Shown one piece after another: positions 37,995 to 47,005 of a stretch of 64,000 nucleotides of DNA. The translations under genes and the position numbers were made by a program. The notes under the pieces were generated by a model, which saw only the letters and a list, made by a program, of their open reading frames with translations, made no database searches and was not told the origin of the DNA. How positions within the stretch are numbered: the stretch's first letter is position 1; every line of letters begins with the position of its first letter. The DNA comes from Nitrosomonas mobilis. GTDB taxonomy: Bacteria > Pseudomonadota > Gammaproteobacteria > Burkholderiales > Nitrosomonadaceae. Location of the stretch: contig NZ_FMWO01000059.1 of assembly GCF_900103035.1 (NCBI RefSeq), positions 28,066 to 92,065 on the forward strand. Reading direction: 5' to 3'.

Positions 37995-40505
37995 TCAGGA
38001 AGCAGCAGCTTTTCCAGATTTACCCTTGGAAACAGCTGCTTTCTCCTTATTTTTCTTCTGCTCAAATTCAAACCCAATTTTGCCGCCAGGCACTACTACC
38101 AAATAAGCTGAAAATGGGCGACCTTTTTTTGAAATAAATTTATTCAACAAGTCTGTTTTTCCAGTTCGCAACAACTTAGTAACTTGCTCTGGCTCTATTG
38201 GGCGATTCAAGATAATTTTACCGGTTTTGAAGCTACAAGCAGGCTCCGCACCTACTGCTTTTTCGCAGACATAAAACATTTTATGCTCGTAGACGGCATG
38301 CCCGCACTGCGGGCATTCACCCAAAGACGACTGCCCAGAAAAATCGATATCCTCCTGCGCCTGATCCGCTTCATTACCAAAATCGAATTTCATCTCGTCA
38401 TCATCATTCAGCCTGATCATAGCATTGAACAGACGCCCCATTTTGCTGCGAAAACCAGATAAAGGGCCGATCGCTTTCGTCGCAATCAAGGTTTCCATTT
38501 CTTCCACTTCAAATTGCCGTCCTGCCAGGATTTTCCATAACGCAAAATCACATTGCTGGCATTGAAATTTTTTGTAGTTTTCCTGTATTACACCGCCACA
38601 GCGTGGACATGGTGTTTTAAGCTCAGCAAAATCACCGCTGATCGTCTTGCCACGATGACTTTTAGCCTGCTCGACGATATGCTGTGTCATGGCGGCAATC
38701 TTAGCCATGAATGCCTCGCGTTTAAGCCGACCCTGCTCGATTTGACGTAACTGGAACTCCCAGTCACCTGTCAGCTCGGGCGAAGTCAACTCAGGTATCT
38801 TTAACCCACGCAGCAAAGTCACCAGTGAAAACGCTTTGGCAGTTGGTTGAAGTTCTCGTCCTAATCGTTGCACGTAGTTTTCAAAAATCAACCCTTCGAT
38901 AATCGCCGCACGCGTTGCTGGCGTACCTAATCCTTTGTTGCTCATTGCCGCACGCAATTCTTCGTCCTCCACCAGCTTACCCGCGCCCTCCATCGCTGAC
39001 AGCAGCGTAGATTCGTTAAATCGTGCGGGTGGTCGAGTTTGATTGGCGATCACCTCAACTTTTTCCGTAAATACGGGCTTATCCAGCGCAACTGCTATCA
39101 ACACTGGAGTAACCTTATTTTCCTGGTCAAGTTGACTGCTGTCCTGTTTGCCATACACAGCTTGCCATCCAGCGTGAATCAACACTTTACCCTCAGTCTT
39201 AAACGGCTCCTCCTGCACGCGTGTGATCCGCGTAGTGATCAGAAATTCTGCCGCCGGATAAAAAATTGCCAGAAAGCGCTTGACAACTAGATCATAAAGT
39301 TTGGACTCAGCTTCGTTGAGTTTTTTTGCTGAAAATGTAGTCGGAATAATGGCGAAGTGATCAGACACCTTGGCGTTATTGAAAATCCGCTTATTGGGTT
39401 TGACCCAATCCGCAGTCAAGATATGCTGTGCAAACTGACCATAATCCGATGATGCCAGCATTTGTAGTGTTTCTTTGACGGTTTGCTGATAATCTTCAGG
39501 CAATGCGCGCGAATCTGTGCGCGGATAAGTCAAAACCTTATGCTTTTCGTAGAGCGCCTGGGCAAGTCCAAGCGTTGCCTTGGCAGAAAATCCGAAGCGG
39601 CTATTTGCTTCTCTTTGCAAACTGGTCAGATCATAAAGCAGCGGGCAATTCTCTTTGGTTGGCTTGCTCTCTTCCGAAACCAGGCCAGGCTGTTCCTGGC
39701 ATTTGTCACGAATTGCCTCAGCCTTGACTAACTCCCAAATCCGGTCTGCCCTGCCATCAACCTCATTTTTAAGTTTGGTAAAATTTTCATTAAACCATTT
39801 TCCTGTATACGTACCATTTTCCGTCGCAAAGGTCGCATGAACCTCCCAGTAATCTCTGGCGATAAATTTCTTGATGGCTTCTTCCCGTTCGACCAGAATA
39901 GCCAGCGTGGGCGTTTGCACCCGCCCAACCGTAGTTTTATGAAAACCTCCCTCCTGAGAGTTGAAAGCGGTCATCACGCGGGTACCATTAATGCCAACCA
40001 ACCAGTCAGATTCCGAACGACTGACCGCAGCATCCGCCAGTGGCAAAACCTCGCTATCATCCAGCAAATGGCCAAATGCATCGCGAATGGCAGCAGGCGT
40101 CATCGATTGCAGCCACAATCGCTTGATTGATTTCTTGCTATTTGCGTGCTGGACGATATAGCGAAAAATGAGCTCGCCTTCTCGGCCCGCGTCACAGGCA
40201 TTGATTAACGTCTCCACATCCTTACGTTTAATCAGTTTGCACAGCAGCTTCAGACGAGCAGATGTCTTCTCAATCGGCGCCACGTCAAAATGTGGCGGAA
40301 TAACGGGTAAATTATCAAAACTCCACTTACCTCGCTTGACTTCATACTCCTCGGGCACAACCAACTCCAACAAATGCCCGACAGCAGAAGATAGAACGTA
40401 CTCATCACTCTCGTAATAATCACCTTCCTTGGTGAAGTTACCAAGGGCTCGTGCAATATCATTTGCGACAGACGGTTTCTCAGCGATGATCAGTTTTTTG
40501 CTCAT
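37995..40505 (-). CDS. topB: DNA topoisomerase III
   Basis: Type IA topoisomerase (836 aa) that decatenates DNA through ssDNA passage. The TOPRIM domain opens KKLIIAEKPSVANDIARAL, and DAGREGELIFR supplies the metal acidic residues. The catalytic tyrosine is in VLTYPRTDSRALPED. The C-terminus has at least two zinc-ribbon motifs (CPRCGGVI...CQQCDF and CPQCGHAV). It is longer than E. coli TopB (653 aa) by the C-terminal zinc region and a lysine-rich tail. Upstream are smg and dprA, a common neighbourhood. Confidence 0.95.
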   Translation of the reverse strand: MSKKLIIAEKPSVANDIARALGNFTKEGDYYESDEYVLSSAVGHLLELVVPEEYEVKRGKWSFDNLPVIPPHFDVAPIEKTSARLKLLCKLIKRKDVETLINACDAGREGELIFRYIVQHANSKKSIKRLWLQSMTPAAIRDAFGHLLDDSEVLPLADAAVSRSESDWLVGINGTRVMTAFNSQEGGFHKTTVGRVQTPTLAILVEREEAIKKFIARDYWEVHATFATENGTYTGKWFNENFTKLKNEVDGRADRIWELVKAEAIRDKCQEQPGLVSEESKPTKENCPLLYDLTSLQREANSRFGFSAKATLGLAQALYEKHKVLTYPRTDSRALPEDYQQTVKETLQMLASSDYGQFAQHILTADWVKPNKRIFNNAKVSDHFAIIPTTFSAKKLNEAESKLYDLVVKRFLAIFYPAAEFLITTRITRVQEEPFKTEGKVLIHAGWQAVYGKQDSSQLDQENKVTPVLIAVALDKPVFTEKVEVIANQTRPPARFNESTLLSAMEGAGKLVEDEELRAAMSNKGLGTPATRAAIIEGLIFENYVQRLGRELQPTAKAFSLVTLLRGLKIPELTSPELTGDWEFQLRQIEQGRLKREAFMAKIAAMTQHIVEQAKSHRGKTISGDFAELKTPCPRCGGVIQENYKKFQCQQCDFALWKILAGRQFEVEEMETLIATKAIGPLSGFRSKMGRLFNAMIRLNDDDEMKFDFGNEADQAQEDIDFSGQSSLGECPQCGHAVYEHKMFYVCEKAVGAEPACSFKTGKIILNRPIEPEQVTKLLRTGKTDLLNKFISKKGRPFSAYLVVVPGGKIGFEFEQKKNKEKAAVSKGKSGKAAAS

Positions 40506-40568
40506 AAATTGCTTTCAGGTTACTCGAAGAAGCTTCATACCACAAAAAGCTATTATGCGAAAGCCATA

Positions 40569-41027
40569 TTAGTGCCGTGAGTGAGAATCGCTGACAACAA
40601 AAAGTTTCTCTACGAGAGTATGTTCTGATAATTGATTTTGCATCCACAGATCAAACAAGACAACCAGTTTTATTTTCTCCAGACTGGCGCAGTCGCCGTC
40701 CATCTCGATGACACGCTCGATCAACAGCTCACGCTGCAATGGATTGATGACACCTGCCTGCTCCAGAAACAGAATAAATCCGCGTCCCTCAGTATCGATG
40801 ACTTCCATTTCTTCTGCTGAAAAATGGCGAAATGATCGGCTTTCAATCATTGTGGCCGGGTAGCGATTGACATCACTTTCGGAAAGTTCGGAGAGCCAGT
40901 CAAGCGCAAGCGTTATTTCATCGTCTTCAAAACCGGCCATCGTCAGTTTACGGGTTAATGTGGCTGGATCCGGGCAATTACCGGCCTCAAAATAGTTTTC
41001 AAACAAATATACAAGAATATCGAACAT
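40569..41027 (-). CDS. smg: Smg-family protein (DUF494)
   Basis: 152-aa protein of unknown biochemical role. Family signatures are MFDILVYLFENYFEA, the acidic DDEITLALDWLSEL and the C-terminal DLWMQNQ. The ATG at 41027 was chosen because MFDILVYLF is the invariant N-terminus; the 18 residues before it in the open frame look like noise. It sits between dprA and topB, its usual place in Beta- and Gammaproteobacteria. Confidence 0.9.
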   Translation of the reverse strand: MFDILVYLFENYFEAGNCPDPATLTRKLTMAGFEDDEITLALDWLSELSESDVNRYPATMIESRSFRHFSAEEMEVIDTEGRGFILFLEQAGVINPLQRELLIERVIEMDGDCASLEKIKLVVLFDLWMQNQLSEHTLVEKLFVVSDSHSRH

Positions 41028-41132
41028 AGCGTACTCTACGGTTTTTATTGACTGCAGGATACCTCTGCGGCCAGCTACCAAGCTTTCTGTCGAATGCTTG
41101 CTGACGCGATTGTTAGTTCGTACATGATAGCA

Positions 41133-42254
41133 TCAACTGATACGCTGATAACGCCCTCCCGGCAAACTTCCTATTTTGCCTTCCAGCTCCAGCGTCAACA
41201 GCATGGCTGATACCGCCTCTGCCGCCAGGCCGCTACGCTCGCACAGTGTGTCGATATCTGCCGCATCGTGCCCCAGATAAGTCAACAATGTAGCATCACT
41301 ATGCTCATGCACAGCCGCTACATTTTCCTGCTGAAGATCAACTCGCACCCCATCAGAGTGCTGCTCGGAAAAACCGTTTAATTCATCCAGAATATCCTGA
41401 ATACTCTCGACTAATTTAGCACCTTGCTTGATCAGAGAATGACAGCCTTTTGACAATGGCGAGTGAATCGAACCAGGAATAGCCATGACCTCGCGCCCCT
41501 GTTCCAGCGCCAGTCTGGCGGTAATAAGCGACCCGCTGTACAGTGTGGCTTCAACAACCAGACAAGCCTGACTCAGGCCACTAATAATACGGTTGCGTCG
41601 CGGAAAATTACTTCCTACTGCAGGAGTACCCAACGGAAACTCTGAAATCAGCGCGCCCACTTTTGCCAATTGATGCGCCAGCACATGATTTCTGGCTGGA
41701 TAAACAATATCTAGGCCTGTTCCAACTACGGCCATGCTGGAGCCAACTCCCCGCAAGCCACCTTCATGTACTGCCGCATCGATCCCCTGTGCCAGACCAC
41801 TCACAACGCAAAATCCTGCATGGCTGGCAGCCTCTGCAAATGCCCTGGCGTTGGCTAGCCCTTGCGGGGTGGCATTACGACTACCCACCATAGCAAGCGC
41901 TGGCAGCGCAAGCAGATGGCGCTGCCCCTTGAAATAGAGAATTGGCGGAGGATCAGGGATATTGAGGAGTGCAACAGGGTAGTCAGGATCAACCAGCGTA
42001 ATCAGACTGTTAACAGGATCGGACAGCCAGTCAACAGTTCTGACCAGATTGTTTTCATCTACCTCTCGCTGAAAAATACGAGTAGCAATCGGTTTTTTGA
42101 CCACGCGCTCAAGCGAATGAATGCTGGCGGCAAAAATCTCGTCAGGGCCACCAAAAGCGGCAAGCAATTTCCGGATCGCACTACCACCCAATCCTTTAAT
42201 CAAGCCAAGACGAAGCCAGAACTCGGTATCCCGATCAATCGACATAGAATGCAA
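41133..42254 (-). CDS. dprA: DNA-processing protein DprA
   Basis: 373-aa RecA loader for incoming ssDNA in natural transformation. The Rossmann-like core shows MVGSRNATPQGLANA, VSGLAQGIDAAVHEGGL, and GSLITARLALEQGREVMAIPG; a C-terminal winged-helix (DMLA-like) domain follows. Tandem Mets (MHSMSID) leave the start uncertain by three codons. With the complete sequence the cell could in principle take up DNA, but no com genes lie in this window. Confidence 0.95.
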   Translation of the reverse strand: MHSMSIDRDTEFWLRLGLIKGLGGSAIRKLLAAFGGPDEIFAASIHSLERVVKKPIATRIFQREVDENNLVRTVDWLSDPVNSLITLVDPDYPVALLNIPDPPPILYFKGQRHLLALPALAMVGSRNATPQGLANARAFAEAASHAGFCVVSGLAQGIDAAVHEGGLRGVGSSMAVVGTGLDIVYPARNHVLAHQLAKVGALISEFPLGTPAVGSNFPRRNRIISGLSQACLVVEATLYSGSLITARLALEQGREVMAIPGSIHSPLSKGCHSLIKQGAKLVESIQDILDELNGFSEQHSDGVRVDLQQENVAAVHEHSDATLLTYLGHDAADIDTLCERSGLAAEAVSAMLLTLELEGKIGSLPGGRYQRIS

Positions 42255-42351
42255 CTACCTCACAATAAACAGCTTGACCAGGTCAACGCCCTTCAATTAA
42301 CGAAACGCAAGCCGAAAAAAGAAGCGAGTATAAAAGCTTCAGTCTTGTCTG

Positions 42352-43380
42352 TCAGGGTGCTTTAACTGCGTCAAGCACCTTGATTGCCCGACGACTCTGT
42401 ACTACTAGCGCATAGGCAACGCGGTCAAATACGCGAAAAACAAAAACCAGACCGATACGTTCATCTGGCGCATCCACCCATTTACCTTCATGCGAACGAA
42501 TCTGTGTCTTCCGATATACCGCGAGCACATGCCCCGGTTCAATGGCGTCCAGACGCCCTTTATTCAGGACAACAATTGCATTTTCTCCTATTTCATTGAC
42601 TCCGTCATAAACGGAGATGATGCGCCCGGTTATGCTGAAATCTGGCGAGTGTGGAAAGTAATCATCAATGGTAGAAGCGACAGTCGGAACCAGGCGATCC
42701 CCTCTCAGAATTTCACGTACTGAATGGGTAACAACGCCCGAACTGATTCTTGCGAAATCCGTTATTTCGACATCACCCAGATAGCTTGCCTCATAGCCAA
42801 GAATATGATCCGCAGCATCGGGATCGAGCAACGCCTTACCACTACGAAACACCTGCCACTTTTGCCCCTGATCAGTAGGCATGTCCAGCACATACACCTT
42901 GTCACCCGTACTGAAAATCACACGCTCATCACTGGCACCAAGAATCGCTGGCATTTGATCCAGCGCATTACGTTCAACCACCAGCGGCTTACTCAGAAAC
43001 GGTTCTATCCGGTCGGCAGGAATGCTCGGTATCGCCTGCGCAGAGAGTGATTCTGGTCGTGCCCGGGGAGACAGTCTGATCGTATCCTTTTCTCCGGAAA
43101 TCCGCAGACGCATACCTTGTGCGGTTTTCTCTATCACAATGATGTCCCCAGGATAAATCCGGTGCGGATTGGCAATGTCATGACGGTTCATCTGCCAGAT
43201 ATCCGGCCAACGCCACGGGTCCTGCAAATACCGTGCTGCAATTCCCCAGAGAGTATCCCCTTTCGTCACAACGTAACGCATTGGCGCATTATCCCTCAAT
43301 TTGATTTCACTGGCATTAGCGAGCGAAAGGGAAACCAGACTAGTGAACAAAATCGCAGTTATAATGGTCAATATACGCAT
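42352..43380 (-). CDS. Exported LysM-domain protein
   Basis: 342-aa protein with a signal peptide (ILTIITAILFTSLVSLSLANA) and a LysM domain (YVVTKGDTLWGIAARYL through IYPGDIIVI) that binds peptidoglycan. The rest is a conserved beta-rich region without a named catalytic domain. ATG at 43380 was taken; the frame extends four codons to a TTG at 43392. This gene beside dprA and facing def/fmt is a well-kept betaproteobacterial order. Its role is presumably in cell-wall maintenance. Confidence 0.9.
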   Translation of the reverse strand: MRILTIITAILFTSLVSLSLANASEIKLRDNAPMRYVVTKGDTLWGIAARYLQDPWRWPDIWQMNRHDIANPHRIYPGDIIVIEKTAQGMRLRISGEKDTIRLSPRARPESLSAQAIPSIPADRIEPFLSKPLVVERNALDQMPAILGASDERVIFSTGDKVYVLDMPTDQGQKWQVFRSGKALLDPDAADHILGYEASYLGDVEITDFARISSGVVTHSVREILRGDRLVPTVASTIDDYFPHSPDFSITGRIISVYDGVNEIGENAIVVLNKGRLDAIEPGHVLAVYRKTQIRSHEGKWVDAPDERIGLVFVFRVFDRVAYALVVQSRRAIKVLDAVKAP

Positions 43381-43565
43381 AGAAATTCTCAATTTTATAA
43401 AAACACATCGAAGCGATACTGCTGGATCCGATTAGGTTAAAAAGGCAACGCCGCGCAAAACTACGCATACTTGTCACAAGTTCCGGACAGAAGTCACAGC
43501 ATTGATTGGCAATTCATAGTAAAGCATCTGTTTTGTTTCAAATTCCTGAATTATGCATATTCACC

Positions 43566-44072
43566 ATGGCAATTCTGCAAATACTCCAATATCCCGATGA
43601 ACGACTACATCGAGTCGCCTGTGCCGTTCCTCAAATCACTGCGGAAATTATCGGTCTGGCCAATGATATGGCTGAAACCATGTATGCCGCTGCTGGCATC
43701 GGATTAGCCGCCACTCAGGTAAACGTTCACCAGCGCGTGATCGTCATTGATATTTCGGAAGCACACAACGATCTATTGGTTTTGATTAACCCGGAGATTA
43801 CTGCCAGTGGCGGCATATCCTCATTTCAGGAAGGTTGTTTATCCGTACCGGGCATTTTTGACACAGTTTCGCGTGCCGAACAGGTTACGGTCCAGGCAAC
43901 CGGGCTGGATGGTAAATCTTTTACGCTGGATGCAGCTGGACTGCTGGCGGTCTGCATCCAGCACGAAATGGATCATTTGCTGGGCAAGGTTTTTGTCGAG
44001 TATCTATCCCCGCTCAAGCAGTCGCGTATTCTGCGTAAATTGAAAAAACAGGCTCGCAAGCAAATTGCCTGA
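43566..44072 (+). CDS. def: Peptide deformylase
   Basis: 168-aa metalloprotease removing the N-formyl group from new proteins. Three motifs are intact: GIGLAATQV, EGCLSVP, and QHEMDHLLGK (the HExxH metal site). The start at 43566 (MAILQILQYPDERL) is the family start; the frame is open 20 codons further up without homology. It precedes fmt by 57 bp, the standard pair. Confidence 0.96.
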   Translation: MAILQILQYPDERLHRVACAVPQITAEIIGLANDMAETMYAAAGIGLAATQVNVHQRVIVIDISEAHNDLLVLINPEITASGGISSFQEGCLSVPGIFDTVSRAEQVTVQATGLDGKSFTLDAAGLLAVCIQHEMDHLLGKVFVEYLSPLKQSRILRKLKKQARKQIA

Positions 44073-44129
44073 CTTTTTTGTGTCACCTGGTAGGAGCATC
44101 CCTACTCCAAATCTCACTTGCCGTAACCC

Positions 44130-45080
44130 ATGAAAATTCTCTTTGCTGGTACCCCGATATTTGCCGCAACGGCTCTGGATGCGATGCTGGCAGCCAGCTT
44201 CCCTGTGGATCTAGTGCTCACTCAGCCTGACCGCGCTGCCGGGCGCGGCCTGAAAATGCAAGCCAGCGCGGTCAAGCAGCTGGCGCAACAACATAACCTG
44301 CCGCTATTACAGCCGTTATCTCTTAAGTCAGCCGAACTTGAAGCGCAATTGCACGCAGCTACTCCGGATGTCATGATTGTCGCGGCTTATGGCCTGATTC
44401 TGCCAGCAACCCTGTTACAGATTCCACGATATGGATGCATCAATATCCACGCATCCCTACTGCCACGCTGGCGTGGCGCAGCTCCGATCCAGCGCGCAAT
44501 CCTTGCGGGAGATCAGGAAACAGGCATTACCATCATGCAGATGGATAACGGACTCGACACAGGCGCCATTTTGTCACGGCATCCCATATCAATTGCGCCC
44601 AATGAAACGACCGCGACCTTGCATGATAAACTGGCTATACTAGGTGGAACCAGCATCGTAGCAACGTTGCAGGACTTGGTCGGTGGAAAACTCACTCTTA
44701 CACCGCAAGCCGAGACGAGCGCCAGTTATGCGGCTAAAATCAGTAAGTCGGAAGCAGCAATCGACTGGACGCTGAACGCCTCACATATCGAGCGTAAAAT
44801 TCGGGCATTTAATCCCTACCCTGGTGCATTTAGCAGCTTGGCCGGTAATCCAATCAAAATCTGGCAGACCAGCGTAGTTGATCCAGACAGTTTTTCGGGT
44901 ATGCCCGGCAAAATAATACATGTGGCAAGCGACGGCATCGCCGTGGCATGTGGGCACGGCACACTACGGATAGAGATCTTGCAACCCGCCGGAGGAAAGA
45001 AACTGACTGCCGCCCAGTTCATGGCAGGTCATGCCTTCTCGATTGGTGACCGTTTCGTCAGCGCTGATAAGCAGGTTTAA
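44130..45080 (+). CDS. fmt: Methionyl-tRNA formyltransferase
   Basis: 316-aa enzyme formylating initiator Met-tRNA. The formyl-folate site HASLLPRWRGAAPIQRAIL and MQMDNGLDTG are present, with the C-terminal tRNA-binding domain from about residue 205. It is co-directional with def upstream and rsmB downstream (34 bp). Confidence 0.96.
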   Translation: MKILFAGTPIFAATALDAMLAASFPVDLVLTQPDRAAGRGLKMQASAVKQLAQQHNLPLLQPLSLKSAELEAQLHAATPDVMIVAAYGLILPATLLQIPRYGCINIHASLLPRWRGAAPIQRAILAGDQETGITIMQMDNGLDTGAILSRHPISIAPNETTATLHDKLAILGGTSIVATLQDLVGGKLTLTPQAETSASYAAKISKSEAAIDWTLNASHIERKIRAFNPYPGAFSSLAGNPIKIWQTSVVDPDSFSGMPGKIIHVASDGIAVACGHGTLRIEILQPAGGKKLTAAQFMAGHAFSIGDRFVSADKQV

Positions 45081-45114
45081 TCGGCGCTGTGACCACCCGT
45101 ACCTGCCAGCAAAT

Positions 45115-46392
45115 ATGATCAAAACACAACTACTAGCGGCTCAGGCTGTGAGCGATGTCATGACTGGCACCAATCTAACTGATGTGCTAAACATGACCTG
45201 GCAGAGTAACGCAATGTTAACCGGGCAACAGCGTGGCGCAATTCAGGATTTGACCTATGGAGTATTGCGTCATTATGCACAACTTGTCGCCGTATTACAC
45301 TCCCTGCTGAATAAACCACTGCAAGATGAACGCCTTCATTATCTGTTATTAGTCAGTTTGTATCAGCTCAGTCATAGCAAAACTGCCAGCCATGCAATCG
45401 TCAACCATGCTGTCTCCGCCTCACGCAAACTTGCTGATCACACAAAAATAGCCGGTCTGATCAATGCAGTATTGCGTAATTTCATCCGCCAACAGGCTTT
45501 ACTGATGGAACAGGCTACGCAGAATGAGGCCACCAGGTTTTCCTATCCGCAGTGGTGGATTGACACACTAAGGGAACAATACCCTCAGCAATACCAAAGC
45601 ATTCTGCTAGCCGGTAACCAGCGTCCACCGATGACAGTGCGGGTCAATCAGCGCCAGATCGACTTGCGCGGCTATCAAACCATGCTCGCCGCACACGGGA
45701 TGGATGCCAAAGTACTATGGAATGACGCCCTGATAATTGCCAAACCAGTTTCCGTGGAAAAACTGCCGGGGTTCGCTGATGGTTTGATCAGCGTGCAAGA
45801 TGCCGGCGCACAGTTGGCAGCGCCACTACTGGCAGTCAGCAATGGTATGCGCGTCCTGGATGCCTGCGCCGCACCAGGTGGCAAAAGTACACATTTGTTA
45901 GAATTGGCGGATATTGAATTGACGATTCTGGATAACAATGTCAATCGCCTGCAAAAGGTCAAGGAAAATCTAGCACGACTAAAGCTGTCCGCTCATCGGA
46001 TCGTTGACGGAGATGCCCGTCATCCCGCTCAATGGTGGGATGGGCAGTTGTTCGACCGCATCATGGTAGACGCCCCCTGTTCAGCATCCGGCGTAGTCAG
46101 TCGCCATCCGGATATCAAGTGGCGCAGAAAACCAGAAGATATCAGCCATTTTGCACAAACCCAACGCACCATTCTCGAAGGGATGTGGCCTTTACTGAAA
46201 CCCGGCGCCAGACTGCTCTATATTACCTGCTCAATTTTTCAGGAGGAAAATGATTTACTCGTCAAAAAATTTCTATTGAATCATCCGGAGGCGAAGCTGT
46301 TGCCTGCCGCTCATCTGCAGCTCAATGGCCGGCAGTTGTTGCCTGATGACCACCATGACGGTTTCTTTTATGCAATTTTACAAAAACATTAA
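45115..46392 (+). CDS. rsmB: 16S rRNA m5C967 methyltransferase RsmB
   Basis: 425-aa SAM-dependent enzyme with an NusB-like N-terminal domain (about 1-140) and a Rossmann methyltransferase domain. Visible motifs are LDACAAPGGKSTHLLEL (SAM), VDAPCSASG and the TCS motif (ITCSIFQEEN) supplying the two cysteines. ATG at 45115 was chosen; an open frame to 45031 would overlap fmt and lacks homology. Its 3' end overlaps the DUF4390 gene by 23 bp. Confidence 0.95.
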   Translation: MIKTQLLAAQAVSDVMTGTNLTDVLNMTWQSNAMLTGQQRGAIQDLTYGVLRHYAQLVAVLHSLLNKPLQDERLHYLLLVSLYQLSHSKTASHAIVNHAVSASRKLADHTKIAGLINAVLRNFIRQQALLMEQATQNEATRFSYPQWWIDTLREQYPQQYQSILLAGNQRPPMTVRVNQRQIDLRGYQTMLAAHGMDAKVLWNDALIIAKPVSVEKLPGFADGLISVQDAGAQLAAPLLAVSNGMRVLDACAAPGGKSTHLLELADIELTILDNNVNRLQKVKENLARLKLSAHRIVDGDARHPAQWWDGQLFDRIMVDAPCSASGVVSRHPDIKWRRKPEDISHFAQTQRTILEGMWPLLKPGARLLYITCSIFQEENDLLVKKFLLNHPEAKLLPAAHLQLNGRQLLPDDHHDGFFYAILQKH

Positions 46393-46996
46393 GTCAGCTG
46401 CTCTGACAAAAAACGGGTTTATGCAGTTGGCGATACTATGGATACTGGCTCTGGTCGCATTACCACTGCTCGCCGATTCTGGCGGCAATATCCAGATAAA
46501 ATCCTTCGACTTCAGAAAATCTACTGAAGGTTTTCGTATCGATGTACTGGCCGATATCACCTTGAACCAGACGCTGGAAGATGCCTTAAAAAAAGGGGTT
46601 GAACTGGTTTTTATGGTAAATGCATCGATTATGAAACCACGCTGGTACTGGCTGGATGAAGAGGTTGCCCGCTGCAGGGCGCGTTTCAGGCTAAGTTATC
46701 ATGCATTAACTCGTCAGTATCGCTTACTGCAGAATGAGCAACTGCATAGCTTCGCTTCGCTGAATATCGCGTTAAAAACGCTGGGACGCCAGGTTGATCT
46801 GCCGTTTAAGGAATACACACCGCTACTCCCAAACCGCGAGTACTATCTGACTTTACAAATCTCGCTGGATGTATCGCGCCTCCCCAAACCTTTCCAGATG
46901 GAGTGGTTTGACTCGGAAGACTGGAATCTCGTTTCTGAAAGAGTCATTCGCCTGATTATGCCCACGCCCGAGTCTGGTTACCTCATTACCCATTAG
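46370..46996 (+). CDS. DUF4390 protein
   Basis: 208-aa protein with an N-terminal hydrophobic segment (LAILWILALVALPLLADS) that is probably a signal peptide or anchor. The rest matches the conserved DUF4390 pattern (FRIDVLADITLNQTLEDALKKGV and PRWYWLDE). It is found between rsmB and ntrY in betaproteobacteria. The ATG at 46370 lies inside the rsmB 3' end. Function unknown; a link to the NtrYX envelope sensor is inferred only from linkage. Confidence 0.82.
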   Translation: MQFYKNIKSAALTKNGFMQLAILWILALVALPLLADSGGNIQIKSFDFRKSTEGFRIDVLADITLNQTLEDALKKGVELVFMVNASIMKPRWYWLDEEVARCRARFRLSYHALTRQYRLLQNEQLHSFASLNIALKTLGRQVDLPFKEYTPLLPNREYYLTLQISLDVSRLPKPFQMEWFDSEDWNLVSERVIRLIMPTPESGYLITH

Positions 46997-47005
46997 CACG
47001 ACCCC